Shown here: piece after piece, positions 9,021 to 18,702 of the stretch
Layout of the letters: every line of letters begins with the position of its first letter
Numbering within the stretch: position 1 is the stretch's first letter
DNA from: 66-474 sp050738155
GTDB lineage: Bacteria; Pseudomonadota; Gammaproteobacteria; Xanthomonadales; Rhodanobacteraceae
Length of the DNA stretch: 64,000 nt
Assembly: GCA_050738155.1 (NCBI GenBank)
Contig: JBOHYW010000001.1
Span: 1-64,000, forward strand
Reading direction: 5' to 3'
Notes under the pieces: generated by a model
Told to the model about the DNA's origin: nothing
Databases searched by the model: none
Seen by the model: only the letters and a program-made list of their open reading frames with translations
Position numbers and translations under genes: made by a program

Positions 9021-12000
9021 AGGTTTCACGCGCGTCACGTCACAACAATGTTTTCCAGCGCAAGGCGCTGGCCTTGGCGATCGGCGGTGCCGTCGCGCTG
9101 GCTTTCAGTGGCGGCGCGTTCGCGCAGGCCGTCAACGGCACCATTCGCGGCACGGTGCCTGTCGCGCCGAACGAAGCCATCCAGATCACCGGTGGCGCCG
9201 GGTTCAACCGGACCATCACGGTGGGGCCTTCCGGTCAGTATTCGATCACGCTGCCGGTCGGCACCTATACGGTGTCACTGTTGCAGAGTGGCAAGGTAGT
9301 GCAGAGCCAAGCCGACGTGGCGCCGGTGGCCGCGGGCGCGGTGACCGTCAACTTCGCGTCTACCGCCGCCAACGTCCAGACACTGAGCGCGGTCAACGTC
9401 ACGGCAACCGCGATCCCGGCGATCGACGTGACTACCACCAATCAGGTCCTCACCATCACGCAACAGCAGTTGCAGATATTGCCACTGGGTCGCAGCGCCG
9501 AAGACATTGCGATGCTGGCGCCGGGCGTGCAGCCGGGTTCGGCGGTGCTGGTCGGCGGTCCGCTGGGCACCGGCGCCGTGACCTTCGGCGGCGCCTCGAC
9601 GGCCGAAAACCAGTATTACATCGACGGCATGCTGACCAGCGCCGTGCTCGACAACCAGGGCGGCATCGGCTTGCCGTACAACTCGATCGAGCAGCAACAG
9701 ACTTTCATCTCGGGCTACGGTGCCAAGTACGGTCGCTCCATCGGCGGCGTGATCAACCAGATCGGTCGGAGCGGTTCCAACCAGTGGCACTTCGGGTTCC
9801 GGGCCGCGTGGAGCCCGGCGAGCTGGCAGGCTACGCAGAAGAACACCTACTACGCCAATCCGCTGGTCACGCCGGACATACGAGCCGGTCACCAGCCAGG
9901 GGATCTGTACTCGTACAACGGAATCAACCACAGCTCGAATACAGTCTACGACGCTTACGTCAGTGGCCCGATCGTCAAGGACAAGCTGTTTTTCTTCCTG
10001 AGTGCCGAGCAGGATGATTCGAAATCCGCAAGCGGCAATTGCGTGTATTGCACGCATTTGCAGTTTTTTGGCCAGTCACACACGCCGAAGGTCTATTTGA
10101 AGCTCAACTGGAACATCAACGACAGCAACGTCCTGACCTTGACCGCGCTGCAGAGCTCCATGAAAGCATGGAACTGGACCTACCTCGCCGACTACGACAC
10201 GCATCAACCAACGGAATTTTACTACAAGGGCCAGACGGCAAAGAACGTCTACCGGATGGGGACGATCAACTACACCTCTTACATCACCGACAACCTGACC
10301 CTGCACGCGATGTATGGCAAATCGCACGAGCAGTACGGCAGCTTCCAGCCGGGCTATCCCGGGTATGACCCGACCCTGGTGTATGTCAGCGGCACCTCCG
10401 TCGAAAACCCCGCGTTCACGCCCAACGGACCCATCTTCAATTCGCAGAATGCCCTGACGGTAACGCCGGACAACCATCGCGTCGACCTCACCGACTACCG
10501 GCTGGACCTCGACTACAAGTGGCGTAACCACGATTTCCAGGTCGGGATCGACAACGATATCCAGGTTGACCTCAATGACGGCGTGGAAGGCACCGGGCCT
10601 GGTTACGGCTGGTCGTACGGCTATATCGCGAAGGATCGCAGCCAGCCGATCAGCGGCACCGATCCGAACACCCCCGGCTATGTGGGACCGGTGAATTCGA
10701 ATCCGGCGGGCGCGGGGGGCTACTACGTGACCAAGCTCACCCAGGCCTACAATCCGTCCACACGTGTGGTCGAACGCGCGCAATACATCCAGGACCGCTG
10801 GCAAATCACGCCGAACTTCCTGCTGACCTTGGGGTTGCGCAACGACCAGTTCGTCAACTACGACGCCGCTTCCCAACCCTACATCCGTTTGACCAAGCCG
10901 AACTGGTCCCCACGCATCGGCTTCAGCTGGGACGTGCACGGCGATTCCACCTTGAAGGTGTTCGGCAACGCCGGGCGCTACTACCTGACGCTGCCGGTGG
11001 GCGTCGGCACGACCGTTACCGCACCAATCGTCAACGTCACGGAATACGGCACCTATACCGGCATCGATCCGGCCACCGGCGCGCCGACCGGATTCCAGCC
11101 GCTGCCGCAGAATCCCGCGACCGGGGTGTCGTGTTGCAACCAGTATGGCTATCCCCGCAACAACTTGACCGTGGCTTCCCAGAACATCAAGGCGCCTTAC
11201 TCCGACAACTTCGTATTGGGCATGCAGCAGCAACTGCATTTCTTGAATACGGATTGGGTATTCGGCGCCACCGGCACGTACGAGAAGCTGGGCACGATGA
11301 TCGGCGGCACCGATGATGCTGCGTCCATGTGTGCGGAAGGCGTGCGCGAGGGCTACACCTGGATGACGCCGAACACCTGCAGCCAGTGGGTGCAGAGTCC
11401 GGTCATGGTCAATCCCGGCGTGGATCAGAAGATTTACGTGAAGGCGCCGGACGGATCGCTGCGTCTGATCAACTGGACCGCGGAGGATCAAACCTTCGAG
11501 ATGGGCCCGAAGCGCAACTACTACTCACTGGATCTGTCACTCACGCACGTGTGGGACGGCAAGTGGTTCGCCAAGTTCGACTACGTGTTCTCGAGGTTGT
11601 ACGGTAACGATGCCGGTCCGGTCGGGCCGATGTATGAATCAAGCGGCACCGTGGCTTACCTCACCGCGGTCTGGGCATATCCCAGGATCATGGACAATTC
11701 CAACGGCGTCCTGGGCACATCCCGCAAGCACTCGTTCAAGATCTACGGCGCTTACGCGATCACCCCGGAGTGGATCGTCGGCGCCAATATATGGATTGCC
11801 TCCGGCACGCCGCGGATGTGTCGCGGCTCCTATGGACCTGATGAGACGCGCCTGCATACTTCCAGCCAGTACCACTGGTGCGGCGGTGTACCGATCGCAC
11901 CGGGTTCGGGGGTTCCACCGTACGGAGCGAAGAGCACGCCATGGATCCACAATCTTGACCTGAGCGTGGATTACAAGCCAGGTTGGGCCCAGCACAAGCT

Positions 12001-12160
12001 CGACTTCAAGCTGCAGGTCTTCAACGTGTTGAACAACCAGACGCCTACGTTCTACGGAGACTATTTCCAGTGGACAGCCAATCCCGGCACCGGTTACAAC
12101 ATGGTCGATGCCCGGCGCTCGCCGCGTTCCGCACGGTTCTCCATTGACTACAATTGGTGA
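8984..12160 (+). CDS. TonB-dependent receptor 2 with N-terminal carboxypeptidase-regulatory-like domain
   Basis: The product has 1058 residues from the first of two equivalent starts (1049 from the ATG at 9011, which matches the start of receptor 3). After the signal peptide (ALALAIGGAVALAFSGG, cleavage near AFAQA) comes a compact beta-sandwich extension (VNGTIRGTV, GQYSITLPVGTYTVSLL) like the CarboxypepD_reg domain of Oar-type receptors. The plug follows (LPLGRSAEDIAMLAPGV, ENQYYIDGM, YGAKYGRSIGGVINQI), then the barrel, ending NW. It is a close paralogue of receptor 3. The regulon promoter at 8825-8891 drives it, and a TPR-sulfotransferase gene follows. The cargo is inferred to be a muropeptide or other wall fragment from context only. 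Confidence 0.92.
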   Translation: MKGQEGFTSMKGKVSRASRHNNVFQRKALALAIGGAVALAFSGGAFAQAVNGTIRGTVPVAPNEAIQITGGAGFNRTITVGPSGQYSITLPVGTYTVSLLQSGKVVQSQADVAPVAAGAVTVNFASTAANVQTLSAVNVTATAIPAIDVTTTNQVLTITQQQLQILPLGRSAEDIAMLAPGVQPGSAVLVGGPLGTGAVTFGGASTAENQYYIDGMLTSAVLDNQGGIGLPYNSIEQQQTFISGYGAKYGRSIGGVINQIGRSGSNQWHFGFRAAWSPASWQATQKNTYYANPLVTPDIRAGHQPGDLYSYNGINHSSNTVYDAYVSGPIVKDKLFFFLSAEQDDSKSASGNCVYCTHLQFFGQSHTPKVYLKLNWNINDSNVLTLTALQSSMKAWNWTYLADYDTHQPTEFYYKGQTAKNVYRMGTINYTSYITDNLTLHAMYGKSHEQYGSFQPGYPGYDPTLVYVSGTSVENPAFTPNGPIFNSQNALTVTPDNHRVDLTDYRLDLDYKWRNHDFQVGIDNDIQVDLNDGVEGTGPGYGWSYGYIAKDRSQPISGTDPNTPGYVGPVNSNPAGAGGYYVTKLTQAYNPSTRVVERAQYIQDRWQITPNFLLTLGLRNDQFVNYDAASQPYIRLTKPNWSPRIGFSWDVHGDSTLKVFGNAGRYYLTLPVGVGTTVTAPIVNVTEYGTYTGIDPATGAPTGFQPLPQNPATGVSCCNQYGYPRNNLTVASQNIKAPYSDNFVLGMQQQLHFLNTDWVFGATGTYEKLGTMIGGTDDAASMCAEGVREGYTWMTPNTCSQWVQSPVMVNPGVDQKIYVKAPDGSLRLINWTAEDQTFEMGPKRNYYSLDLSLTHVWDGKWFAKFDYVFSRLYGNDAGPVGPMYESSGTVAYLTAVWAYPRIMDNSNGVLGTSRKHSFKIYGAYAITPEWIVGANIWIASGTPRMCRGSYGPDETRLHTSSQYHWCGGVPIAPGSGVPPYGAKSTPWIHNLDLSVDYKPGWAQHKLDFKLQVFNVLNNQTPTFYGDYFQWTANPGTGYNMVDARRSPRSARFSIDYNW

Positions 12161-12186
12161 TGGCATAGAGATGCGTGAAGCGAGCC

Positions 12187-12388
12187 ATCCCCTTCAAGGG
12201 GGTGAATTGGCGCGCTTGCGAACCGCAGGTTCGCGCGCCGATGAACGCCCGAGGCACGATGCCGAGGGCCGGGTTGCTTGGCAAGCGCAGGATGCGCGAG
12301 CGTAGCAACGTTGGGTGGGGATAGGGTAAACGACGTGACAGCCGACCCCATCCCCTTCCCGACCTCCCCCTTGAAGGGGGAGGAGAAA
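12187..12388. repeat. Intergenic repeat block with CCCCTTGAAGGGG palindromes
   Basis: CCCCTTCAAGGGGG near 12190 and CCCCCTTGAAGGGGG at 12366-12380 flank a GC-rich stretch that contains further short inverted repeats (AACCGCAGGTTCGCG). The block runs into the 5' end of the TPR-sulfotransferase frame, so the N-terminus of that protein may be repeat-derived. Confidence 0.5.
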
Positions 12389-13966
12389 GTCACGACACCG
12401 CTCTCGCCAGTAGCCACCCGGCTGCTGGCGAGGGCGCGTCGGGAGTGGGAAACACACCAGTTCGATGCCGCGGAGCATTCACTGGCCAGCGTATTGGCGT
12501 TGGCGCCCGACAACCCCAAAGCAGTGCGGATGCTGGGAATGGTCGCGCGCAGCCGCGGCGAGTATGCCAAGGCCGTCGATTGCTTCCGTCAGGTGCTCGG
12601 CGTTTGGCCCGAGGATCCGTTCCTGCACTCCGGTTTGGGTCTGGCCCTGCTTTCACAGGGTGAACTCGAGGAAGCGACGCGACACTTTCGTCGAGCTTGT
12701 GGACTCGATCCCGAGTCGCCGGTTGCCTGGTTCAATCTTGGTGAGGCGCTATGGCGGCAGGCGCTGGGTGGGGAAGCCGTCGCGGCGTTGCAGCATGCAC
12801 TTGAACTCGAACCGGCGCATGTCGAGGCGCGGCTTGCGCTGGCGCGCACGCACGCGGGCATGGGCCGCGTTGAAGATGCCGTGGCGGCATTTCGCGAGGT
12901 GTTGCGTCGCGACCCTGACAATGCCGATGGTTGGTATGGCCTGTCGATGATTGCGGCCGGGTTCGATGCAGCCGATGCCGCGTATCTGCAGCGCGCATTT
13001 GCGCGCACCGATCTGCCCGCCCGCATGCACTATCTGCTCGGTTTTGCCTTGGCGAAGGCACTCGAAGACCAGAATGATTTTGCCCGCGCTTTCGAGGTGC
13101 TCGGCGAGGCGAACGCCTCGCAGCGCGCGAGCATGCGGGTGAATTGGAACGCCGCAGAAGAACACACGTTGATGGGTGCAATCCAGACCACATTCGCAAA
13201 CGCCGTTTCGGTGGCACCGGATACGAGCCTCGGCAGGCAAGCCATCTTCGTTACCGGCATGCCACGCTCCGGAACCACGCTGGTCGAACAGGTCCTGGCC
13301 GCACACCCGGAGGTCGAGGGCGCCAACGAGATCAAGGACATGCCGTGGGTAATCAACGCGGAGTCGCAACGCCGCCGTTCGGCATTTCCGGCGTGGACAC
13401 CCGATGCCACGGTCGAGGATTGGCAGCGACTCGGCGAGGAATACTTGGCGCGAACCGCGCGCTGGCACGCGAGCAGTCCGCGCTTCACCGACAAGAACCT
13501 TGCGAACTGGCATTCGGTGGGCGCGGTCCTGGCGATGCTGCCGGCAGCACGCGTGGTCATCGTGCGGCGTGATCCCGTCGAAACCTGCCTTGCGTGTTAC
13601 CGCCATTGTTTCACCGAGGAGGCAGGCTTCGCCTGCGATCTCGACGACATCGCCGATTACTGCGCCGATTTCCTGCGCCTGGCGCATTTCTGGATCAAAA
13701 AATACCCGACGCGCGTGTTCGATCTCCAGTACGAGGCGTTGTTGGCCGACCCCGAACATGTCGTTCGCTGCGTTCTGGATTTTTGCGAATTGCCGTTCGA
13801 TCCGTCTTGCCTCGAATTCCACAAGACTTCGCGCGTGGTATTGACGCCCAGCGCCGCGCAGGTACGCCAGCCGTTGCGGCGCGACACCGCACGCAGCGCG
13901 CGTTATGGCGACAAGCTGGACGGCTTGCGCAAGCGTTTGCGGGATGCTGGCGTGCAGGTCGCATGA
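12335..13966 (+). CDS. TPR-repeat sulfotransferase 1
   Basis: Numbered from the GTG at 12335, about 543 residues. The first ~25 are encoded by an intergenic repeat, so the true start is uncertain; homology to the copy at 40179 begins at LSPVATRLLAR. About six TPR-like helical hairpins (residues ~30-230; for example AWFNLGEALWRQA) precede a sulfotransferase domain whose PAPS 5'-phosphate loop is PRSGTT at about 310-315. A later VVIVRRDPVETCLACY segment would be the 3'-phosphate-binding region. Such proteins transfer sulfate from PAPS to an acceptor, and the TPR-plus-sulfotransferase layout recalls tyrosylprotein sulfotransferases. No signal peptide is seen, so it is probably cytosolic. It follows TonB receptor 2, just as its paralogue follows receptor 3. 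The acceptor is unknown. Confidence 0.85.
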   Translation: MTADPIPFPTSPLKGEEKVTTPLSPVATRLLARARREWETHQFDAAEHSLASVLALAPDNPKAVRMLGMVARSRGEYAKAVDCFRQVLGVWPEDPFLHSGLGLALLSQGELEEATRHFRRACGLDPESPVAWFNLGEALWRQALGGEAVAALQHALELEPAHVEARLALARTHAGMGRVEDAVAAFREVLRRDPDNADGWYGLSMIAAGFDAADAAYLQRAFARTDLPARMHYLLGFALAKALEDQNDFARAFEVLGEANASQRASMRVNWNAAEEHTLMGAIQTTFANAVSVAPDTSLGRQAIFVTGMPRSGTTLVEQVLAAHPEVEGANEIKDMPWVINAESQRRRSAFPAWTPDATVEDWQRLGEEYLARTARWHASSPRFTDKNLANWHSVGAVLAMLPAARVVIVRRDPVETCLACYRHCFTEEAGFACDLDDIADYCADFLRLAHFWIKKYPTRVFDLQYEALLADPEHVVRCVLDFCELPFDPSCLEFHKTSRVVLTPSAAQVRQPLRRDTARSARYGDKLDGLRKRLRDAGVQVA

Positions 13967-13979
13967 ATAAGGGAGACGA

Positions 13980-15086
13980 TTATCGATTGCTCGACCTGAT
14001 GGCTGTGATCCTGGCCTCCAACGCCTGTGCCAGCTCGCGCTGTTCGGCGATATCCGGGTGCCCTGGCGTGTTCTTGAACGGTACGATCAGCATGTAAAGG
14101 TCGTGGTCACCTTCGGCCCGCATGTGCTCGACGGCGGCCTCGACGTAACCGGGCCATGCCGAGCCTTTTGCGGTGATGGACATGTTGCCGAGCATGCAGA
14201 CGATGGCGGCATGCGGGTAATGGGTACGCAAGGAATGGATGAAACCTGCATAGGCATCGATGATTTGTTGGCGGGACGGTGGGTGTTTCCGGCGCGGCAG
14301 GAGCCATGAATCATTCTGCAGCAGATTCACGACCACGATGTCGGGTGTCCACGAGGAGAAATTCCAATGACTGGTGGGATCCTTCGGCGCGAGCCTGTCG
14401 TACATCCGGGGCATGACCAGTGGGAACCAACTCTCGAGAATGCCGATGCCGCTCAGCGAGATGCTGCGGTAGCCCGCATGCAGGGCACGTGCCACGATGG
14501 CTCCGTAGGCCACGTAGTTGTCCATGTACGCAAGCTTCCTCTGGTCGCCGCCGCTGGGCGCGAGCACCCCGAATCCCGACGTGATCGAATCGCCGTAATA
14601 CACGATGTTGAGTGAATGATGAAGATTGGGACGAAACACCGTGGCTGGCTTCGCGATCTTGATGCCGTCGAACATCACCACGGGGAGTGTCGGATCGACG
14701 CGGCGGAAAACTTCCAGCGTGTGCGGCGTGTCGGCAAGGTGACGAGCCACCGCATAGACATGTCGTCCTTTCCGGCAGTGGATCACGTGCCGGTGCTTGC
14801 CATCCCCATCGATTATGATGTCGAAATAGACACCCCCGTTTGGATCGTCCAGCACGACGTCAAAACTGCGTCCGGTGAAGCCGATCGTGGCAGAATCGCC
14901 GGCCCAATAAAATTTTGGTGCGGCAGGGGTGGAGAAATCGATCCGGCCGGCATATGCATAGTTCGGGTTGCTGGCCGGCACGAGCTTGAGATGTGGTGTA
15001 TTGGCGGCAGTTGCCGACGCCGGCAATGCCAGTAATGCTGCTGACAAGAGAAAACAAATGAAAACCAGAATGCGCATGTGTCGCAT
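13980..15086 (-). CDS. Secreted SGNH/GDSL esterase, CE2-like (carbohydrate deacetylase type)
   Basis: A 368-residue protein with a signal peptide (ILVFICFLLSAALLAL, then PASATA). A start one step downstream at 15077 is also possible. An N-terminal jelly-roll-like region (about 40-150) precedes an SGNH domain. The nucleophile block is YYGDSITSGFG, the oxyanion Asn block is VVNLLQNDSW, and the C-terminal His lies in PGHPDIAEQ. This two-domain order matches CE2 acetylesterases, which remove O-acetyl groups from sugars. Removal of O-acetyl groups from peptidoglycan or other amino sugars before hexosaminidase attack is a reasonable inference, since the GH20 gene starts divergently about 40 bp away. 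Confidence 0.8.
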   Translation of the reverse strand: MRHMRILVFICFLLSAALLALPASATAANTPHLKLVPASNPNYAYAGRIDFSTPAAPKFYWAGDSATIGFTGRSFDVVLDDPNGGVYFDIIIDGDGKHRHVIHCRKGRHVYAVARHLADTPHTLEVFRRVDPTLPVVMFDGIKIAKPATVFRPNLHHSLNIVYYGDSITSGFGVLAPSGGDQRKLAYMDNYVAYGAIVARALHAGYRSISLSGIGILESWFPLVMPRMYDRLAPKDPTSHWNFSSWTPDIVVVNLLQNDSWLLPRRKHPPSRQQIIDAYAGFIHSLRTHYPHAAIVCMLGNMSITAKGSAWPGYVEAAVEHMRAEGDHDLYMLIVPFKNTPGHPDIAEQRELAQALEARITAIRSSNR

Positions 15087-15126
15087 GGATTATCCCGTGA
15101 AAGCAGGAGCCGGAGGCCCGTTCAAA

Positions 15127-17241
15127 GTGGCAAGACTGATATTGATGGTATTTGCACTCATGCTGGCGTCCGCGCCGGCGTTTGCCGATGGCGTGCCGGC
15201 TGCGTTGAAGCAGTCCGGACTGGACTTGATGCCGTGGCCGCAACATGTCGAATTGCACGATGGCCGGCTCCCGCTGACGACGCAATTCGCCATCAAGGTC
15301 ACCGGACATCCTGGCGAACGCGTTTATGACAGCGCAAACCGGTTGCTGCAACACCTGCAACGCCGTACCGGCGTCGTCTTCCAACAGCACGTGGTCAAAT
15401 CGAGTTCCGACGACGAGCATGCAGAGCTGGTGATCCACGTGCAGCGCCCGGGCATACTCAAGATCGGAGAAGACGAGTCGTACCGCCTGCGCATCGACTC
15501 GCAACATGCGGTGTTGACGGCGGAAGACGGCCTCGGGGCGTTGCATGGCCTGCAAACATTGCTGCAACTGCTGCAGCACGATGCAACCGGTTTTTATCTG
15601 CCTGCCGTGGACATCGAGGACAAGCCACGTTTCAAGTGGCGCGGCCTGATGATCGATGTAGCCCGTCATTTCGAACCGGTGAACGTCATCGAACGCAATA
15701 TCCGTGGCATGGCGGCGGTCAAGTTGAATGTGTTGCACCTGCACCTGAGCGACAACCAGGGGTTTCGCGTCGAGAGCAAGGTATTCCCGGAACTGACCGA
15801 AAAGGGTTCGAACGGGCAGTACTTCACCCAACGCCAGATCAAGCGGATCATCCGTTATGCCGGTGATCGCGGCATCATCGTGGTGCCCGAGTTCGACTTG
15901 CCTGCGCACGCCGTGAGCTGGCTGGTGAGTCACCCGGAATTGGCGAGTGCGCCTGGTCCGTACCATCTGTACACGCGGTTCGGCGGCAAGAACCCGGCGT
16001 TCGATCCGAGCAATCCCGCGACCTACGAATTTCTGGGCCGATTCTTCAAGGAAATGGCCGGGCTTTTCCCTGGGCATTACATCCACATTGGTGGCGATGA
16101 AAACTCGGGTAAGCAATGGAGCAACAATCCCGAGATCCAGGCCTACATGCAGCCTTCGATCACGTCCAATGCGGCGTTGCAAACGCAGTTCATCCAGAAG
16201 CTTGCCCGGATGATCAACGCCGATGGCAAGCAGGTCATCGGTTGGGACGAGATCCTGCAGCCGGGACTCGAGAAGGGCGCGATCATCCAGAGCTGGCGCG
16301 GCAAGGATTCGTTGTACCAGGCCGCACGCGAAGGTCACCGGGCGATCCTGTCGAACGGCTATTACCTCGACCTGCTGTATCCGGCCGCGCAGTATTACCT
16401 CAACGATCCCGTTCCACCCGGTACTCACCTCAAACGATCGGTTCAACGCAACATCCTTGGCGGCGAAGCCGAGATGTGGGGCGAACTGGTTCGCCCCGCG
16501 ACGATCGACTCGCGGATCTGGCCAAGTGCCGCCGCGATCGCGGAACGCTTGTGGTCTCCACAGGACGTGCGCGACGTGTCGTGGATGTACCGGCGCCTGC
16601 GTGTTGTGGACCTGCAGCTCGAGCAACTTGGCCTCACCCAGATTCGCAATCAAGGCGTGCTGCTGCGCCAATTGACCGGGCAGTACGAAGTCCAGCCGCT
16701 GCGGGCGCTGGTCGACGTGATCTCGCCGCTGCGTGGTTATCGCAGGATGGCCAGCGGCGACTACACGGTGTATTCGCCGTTGGCGTCGATCGCGGATGCC
16801 GCGACCGGCAATCCGTGGGATGCGATCCGGTTCAACGAGCAGGTCGAAGCATTCGTGAAGCAACCCGACGCCGCGACCGAACGGAAAATTCGTGCACAGC
16901 TCCAGCAATGGATCGACAACGGGCCGGCGCTGGCGGCACTGATTCATCGCTCGCCCGCGCTGCATTCGGTCAAGCCGCTGGCGCAGTCACTGGTGACGCT
17001 GTCGAAGATCGGTTTGCAGGCACTGGATTACATCGACCAGAAACAACCGGCATCACGGGCGTGGGCGCGGCAAACCACGCCGGATTTCCTCAAGGCGCGT
17101 GAACCGGCTGCAGCCACGAAACTGCGGATCGTCGACGCCGTCGAACAATTGGTGGTGATGTCACTCAAGGTCGGCCAATCCGGCAGTTCGGATCCTGCAA
17201 TGGATACGAAAAATGGATCGGCTCATGCAGGGCGTGGGTAG
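15127..17241 (+). CDS. GH20 beta-N-acetylhexosaminidase
   Basis: I chose the GTG at 15127, preceded by GGAGG, because it gives a clean signal peptide (MARLILMVFALMLASAPAFA) and 704 residues. The frame is open further upstream and starts at 15085 or 15058 cannot be excluded. A GH20 N-terminal domain (about 35-160) is followed by the catalytic barrel (FKWRGLMIDVARHF, HLSDNQGFRVES). The Asp-Glu catalytic pair is D324-E325 in HIGGDENS, with active-site Trp in GWDEILQ and SWRGKD. These enzymes remove terminal beta-GlcNAc or GalNAc by substrate-assisted catalysis. In this locus, release of GlcNAc from muropeptide or chitin oligomers is likely. No regulon operator is seen upstream; it is divergent from the CE2 esterase. 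Confidence 0.93.
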   Translation: MARLILMVFALMLASAPAFADGVPAALKQSGLDLMPWPQHVELHDGRLPLTTQFAIKVTGHPGERVYDSANRLLQHLQRRTGVVFQQHVVKSSSDDEHAELVIHVQRPGILKIGEDESYRLRIDSQHAVLTAEDGLGALHGLQTLLQLLQHDATGFYLPAVDIEDKPRFKWRGLMIDVARHFEPVNVIERNIRGMAAVKLNVLHLHLSDNQGFRVESKVFPELTEKGSNGQYFTQRQIKRIIRYAGDRGIIVVPEFDLPAHAVSWLVSHPELASAPGPYHLYTRFGGKNPAFDPSNPATYEFLGRFFKEMAGLFPGHYIHIGGDENSGKQWSNNPEIQAYMQPSITSNAALQTQFIQKLARMINADGKQVIGWDEILQPGLEKGAIIQSWRGKDSLYQAAREGHRAILSNGYYLDLLYPAAQYYLNDPVPPGTHLKRSVQRNILGGEAEMWGELVRPATIDSRIWPSAAAIAERLWSPQDVRDVSWMYRRLRVVDLQLEQLGLTQIRNQGVLLRQLTGQYEVQPLRALVDVISPLRGYRRMASGDYTVYSPLASIADAATGNPWDAIRFNEQVEAFVKQPDAATERKIRAQLQQWIDNGPALAALIHRSPALHSVKPLAQSLVTLSKIGLQALDYIDQKQPASRAWARQTTPDFLKAREPAAATKLRIVDAVEQLVVMSLKVGQSGSSDPAMDTKNGSAHAGRG

Positions 17242-17384
17242 CGTGGTGAATCCCTCGGCTTGCGTTTGCGTGTGGGTGGCGCGCTCCCACATGGATCCTT
17301 GCGGTGCCAGAAGCGGTCGATGCGGTGTGGTTTGGGTGGGAGCGGCCCTGGCCGCGATACAGATACCCTACGCGCCCCATCGCC

Positions 17385-17462
17385 GTAGGTTGGGCTGAGC
17401 AACGCGAAGCCCAACGCTATCGCACGCCTCCGTTGGGCTTCATTGCATTCAGCCCAACCTAC
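17385..17462. repeat. GTAG-type palindromic repeat, full pair
   Basis: GTAGGTTGGGCTGAGC at the left and TTCAGCCCAACCTAC at the right, with internal GCCCAAC/GTTGGGC half sites. It is nearly identical to the unit at 17517-17594. Together with 17673-17766 these fill the 527 bp between the GH20 gene and murQ, and no gene is seen there. Confidence 0.8.
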
Positions 17463-17516
17463 TTGCCATCGGAGCAGCCCATGGCCGCGATACAAATACC
17501 CTAACGCCCCATTATC

Positions 17517-17594
17517 GCAGGTTGGGCCGAGCAACGCGAAGCCCAACGCTATCGCACGCCCTCGTTGGGCTTCATTATATTCAGCCCAACCTAC
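17517..17594. repeat. GTAG-type palindromic repeat, second copy
   Basis: Begins GCAGGTTGGGCCGAGC (one change from GTAG) and ends TCAGCCCAACCTAC. It shares the interior AACGCGAAGCCCAACGC with the unit at 17385. The two lie in the same orientation about 130 bp apart. Confidence 0.8.
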
Positions 17595-17672
17595 ATTGCT
17601 CAAGGCCAGCCAACCTGCACATCACGAGACGCGTTGACGTCGGGCATCGTGCAGAGGCCGGCTCGAGTTAGC

Positions 17673-17766
17673 GTAGGCCGGCTCAAGGCCAAAGGCCGGA
17701 GCCGGCGTTGGCACCGGCACGGGGACGCGTGCCGGTTCTGTCGCTGCGCTCCTTGAACCGGCCTAC
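17673..17766. repeat. GTAGGCCGG-type palindromic repeat
   Basis: Starts GTAGGCCGGCTCAAGGCC and ends CTTGAACCGGCCTAC. The same class is found at 41916-42041 and, more diverged, at 28695-28794 and 31771-31894. It abuts the 3' end of murQ and may form a hairpin at the end of that mRNA. Confidence 0.75.
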
Positions 17767-17768
17767 AT

Positions 17769-18701
17769 TCACCGGCCGCTATGTCCGAGCGCCAACGCCT
17801 CGCGCACCCGGCCATGCGCGGCGTCGAGCCTGCGCTCGGCTTCCGCCGCATCGTAACCGCCGAGCAGCATCACCACCGCCGGCTTGACGTTTCCGGCGGT
17901 CGCTGCAAGTGCCGCGACGCTGGTTTGCTCATCGGCCCCGGTGATCTGCTCGACCATCCGCAATGCGCGCCGACGAAGTTTGGCGTTGCTGGCGCGCACG
18001 TCGACCATGTACTGCCCGTAGGTTTTGCCGAGGCGCACCATCACGGCGCTCGACAGCGTGCTCAGCGCGATCTTTTGCGCAGTGCCCGCGCACAGCCGGG
18101 TCGAGCCGGCGATGACTTCCGGACCCGTCAGCAATTCGATGGCGGTGTCGGCAACGTCGGCCAACGGACTGCCGGCATTGTTGGCGATGCCGACCGTGTA
18201 GCTTCCGACCTCGCGCGCGTAACGCAACGCGCCGACCGCATATGGCGTGCGACCGGACGCGGTGATGCCTACCACGGCGTCGTTCGGTGAGAGACCCCTT
18301 GACTGCAATTCCGCGGCGCCTGCCTCGGCATCATCTTCCGCACCCTCGATCGCATCGATCAACGCGGCCGGGCCACCGGCGATCAGCGCGACGACCAGAT
18401 CGGGAGAAGTATTGAATGTCGGTGGGCATTCCGATGCATCGAGGATGGCCAGCCGGCCCGAGGTGCCGGCGCCGAGATAGAACAGCCGTCCACCTTTGGC
18501 CAGCCGCGTGGCGATCGCGTCGGCCGCGGCGGCGAGCGCCGGAACCGCTGCCAGGGCCGCGGTATGCGCGGCGTTCTGCCCTTCGACCAGCGTGCGCACC
18601 AGTTCCTCGGTGGGGCGCCGATCGAGGTCGTCGAGGTCCGGGCGGACCGACTCGGTGGCCAGCACGTCAAGCGCGGCCACCGGTCGTGAATTCGTTGGCA
18701 T
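17769..18701 (-). CDS. murQ: N-acetylmuramic acid 6-phosphate etherase
   Basis: A 310-residue cytosolic SIS-domain lyase that splits MurNAc-6-phosphate into GlcNAc-6-phosphate and D-lactate. Diagnostic motifs: GAGTSGRLAILDASECPPTF (residues 78-97, containing the Glu equivalent to a catalytic residue of E. coli MurQ) and IEGAEDD (about 118-124). The start ATG at 18701 lies 1 nt past the TGA of the kinase gene, with GGAGCC upstream, so the two are translationally coupled. The order symporter-murA-kinase-murQ on the minus strand points to uptake, phosphorylation and cleavage of MurNAc. No murR-type regulator is adjacent. Confidence 0.96.
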   Translation of the reverse strand: MPTNSRPVAALDVLATESVRPDLDDLDRRPTEELVRTLVEGQNAAHTAALAAVPALAAAADAIATRLAKGGRLFYLGAGTSGRLAILDASECPPTFNTSPDLVVALIAGGPAALIDAIEGAEDDAEAGAAELQSRGLSPNDAVVGITASGRTPYAVGALRYAREVGSYTVGIANNAGSPLADVADTAIELLTGPEVIAGSTRLCAGTAQKIALSTLSSAVMVRLGKTYGQYMVDVRASNAKLRRRALRMVEQITGADEQTSVAALAATAGNVKPAVVMLLGGYDAAEAERRLDAAHGRVREALALGHSGR

Positions 18702-18702
18702 G

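Noticed and set aside
17242..17768. Small open frames of 60-126 codons between the GH20 gene and murQ
   Set aside because: They consist of translated GTAG repeats and vary only with the repeat copies.
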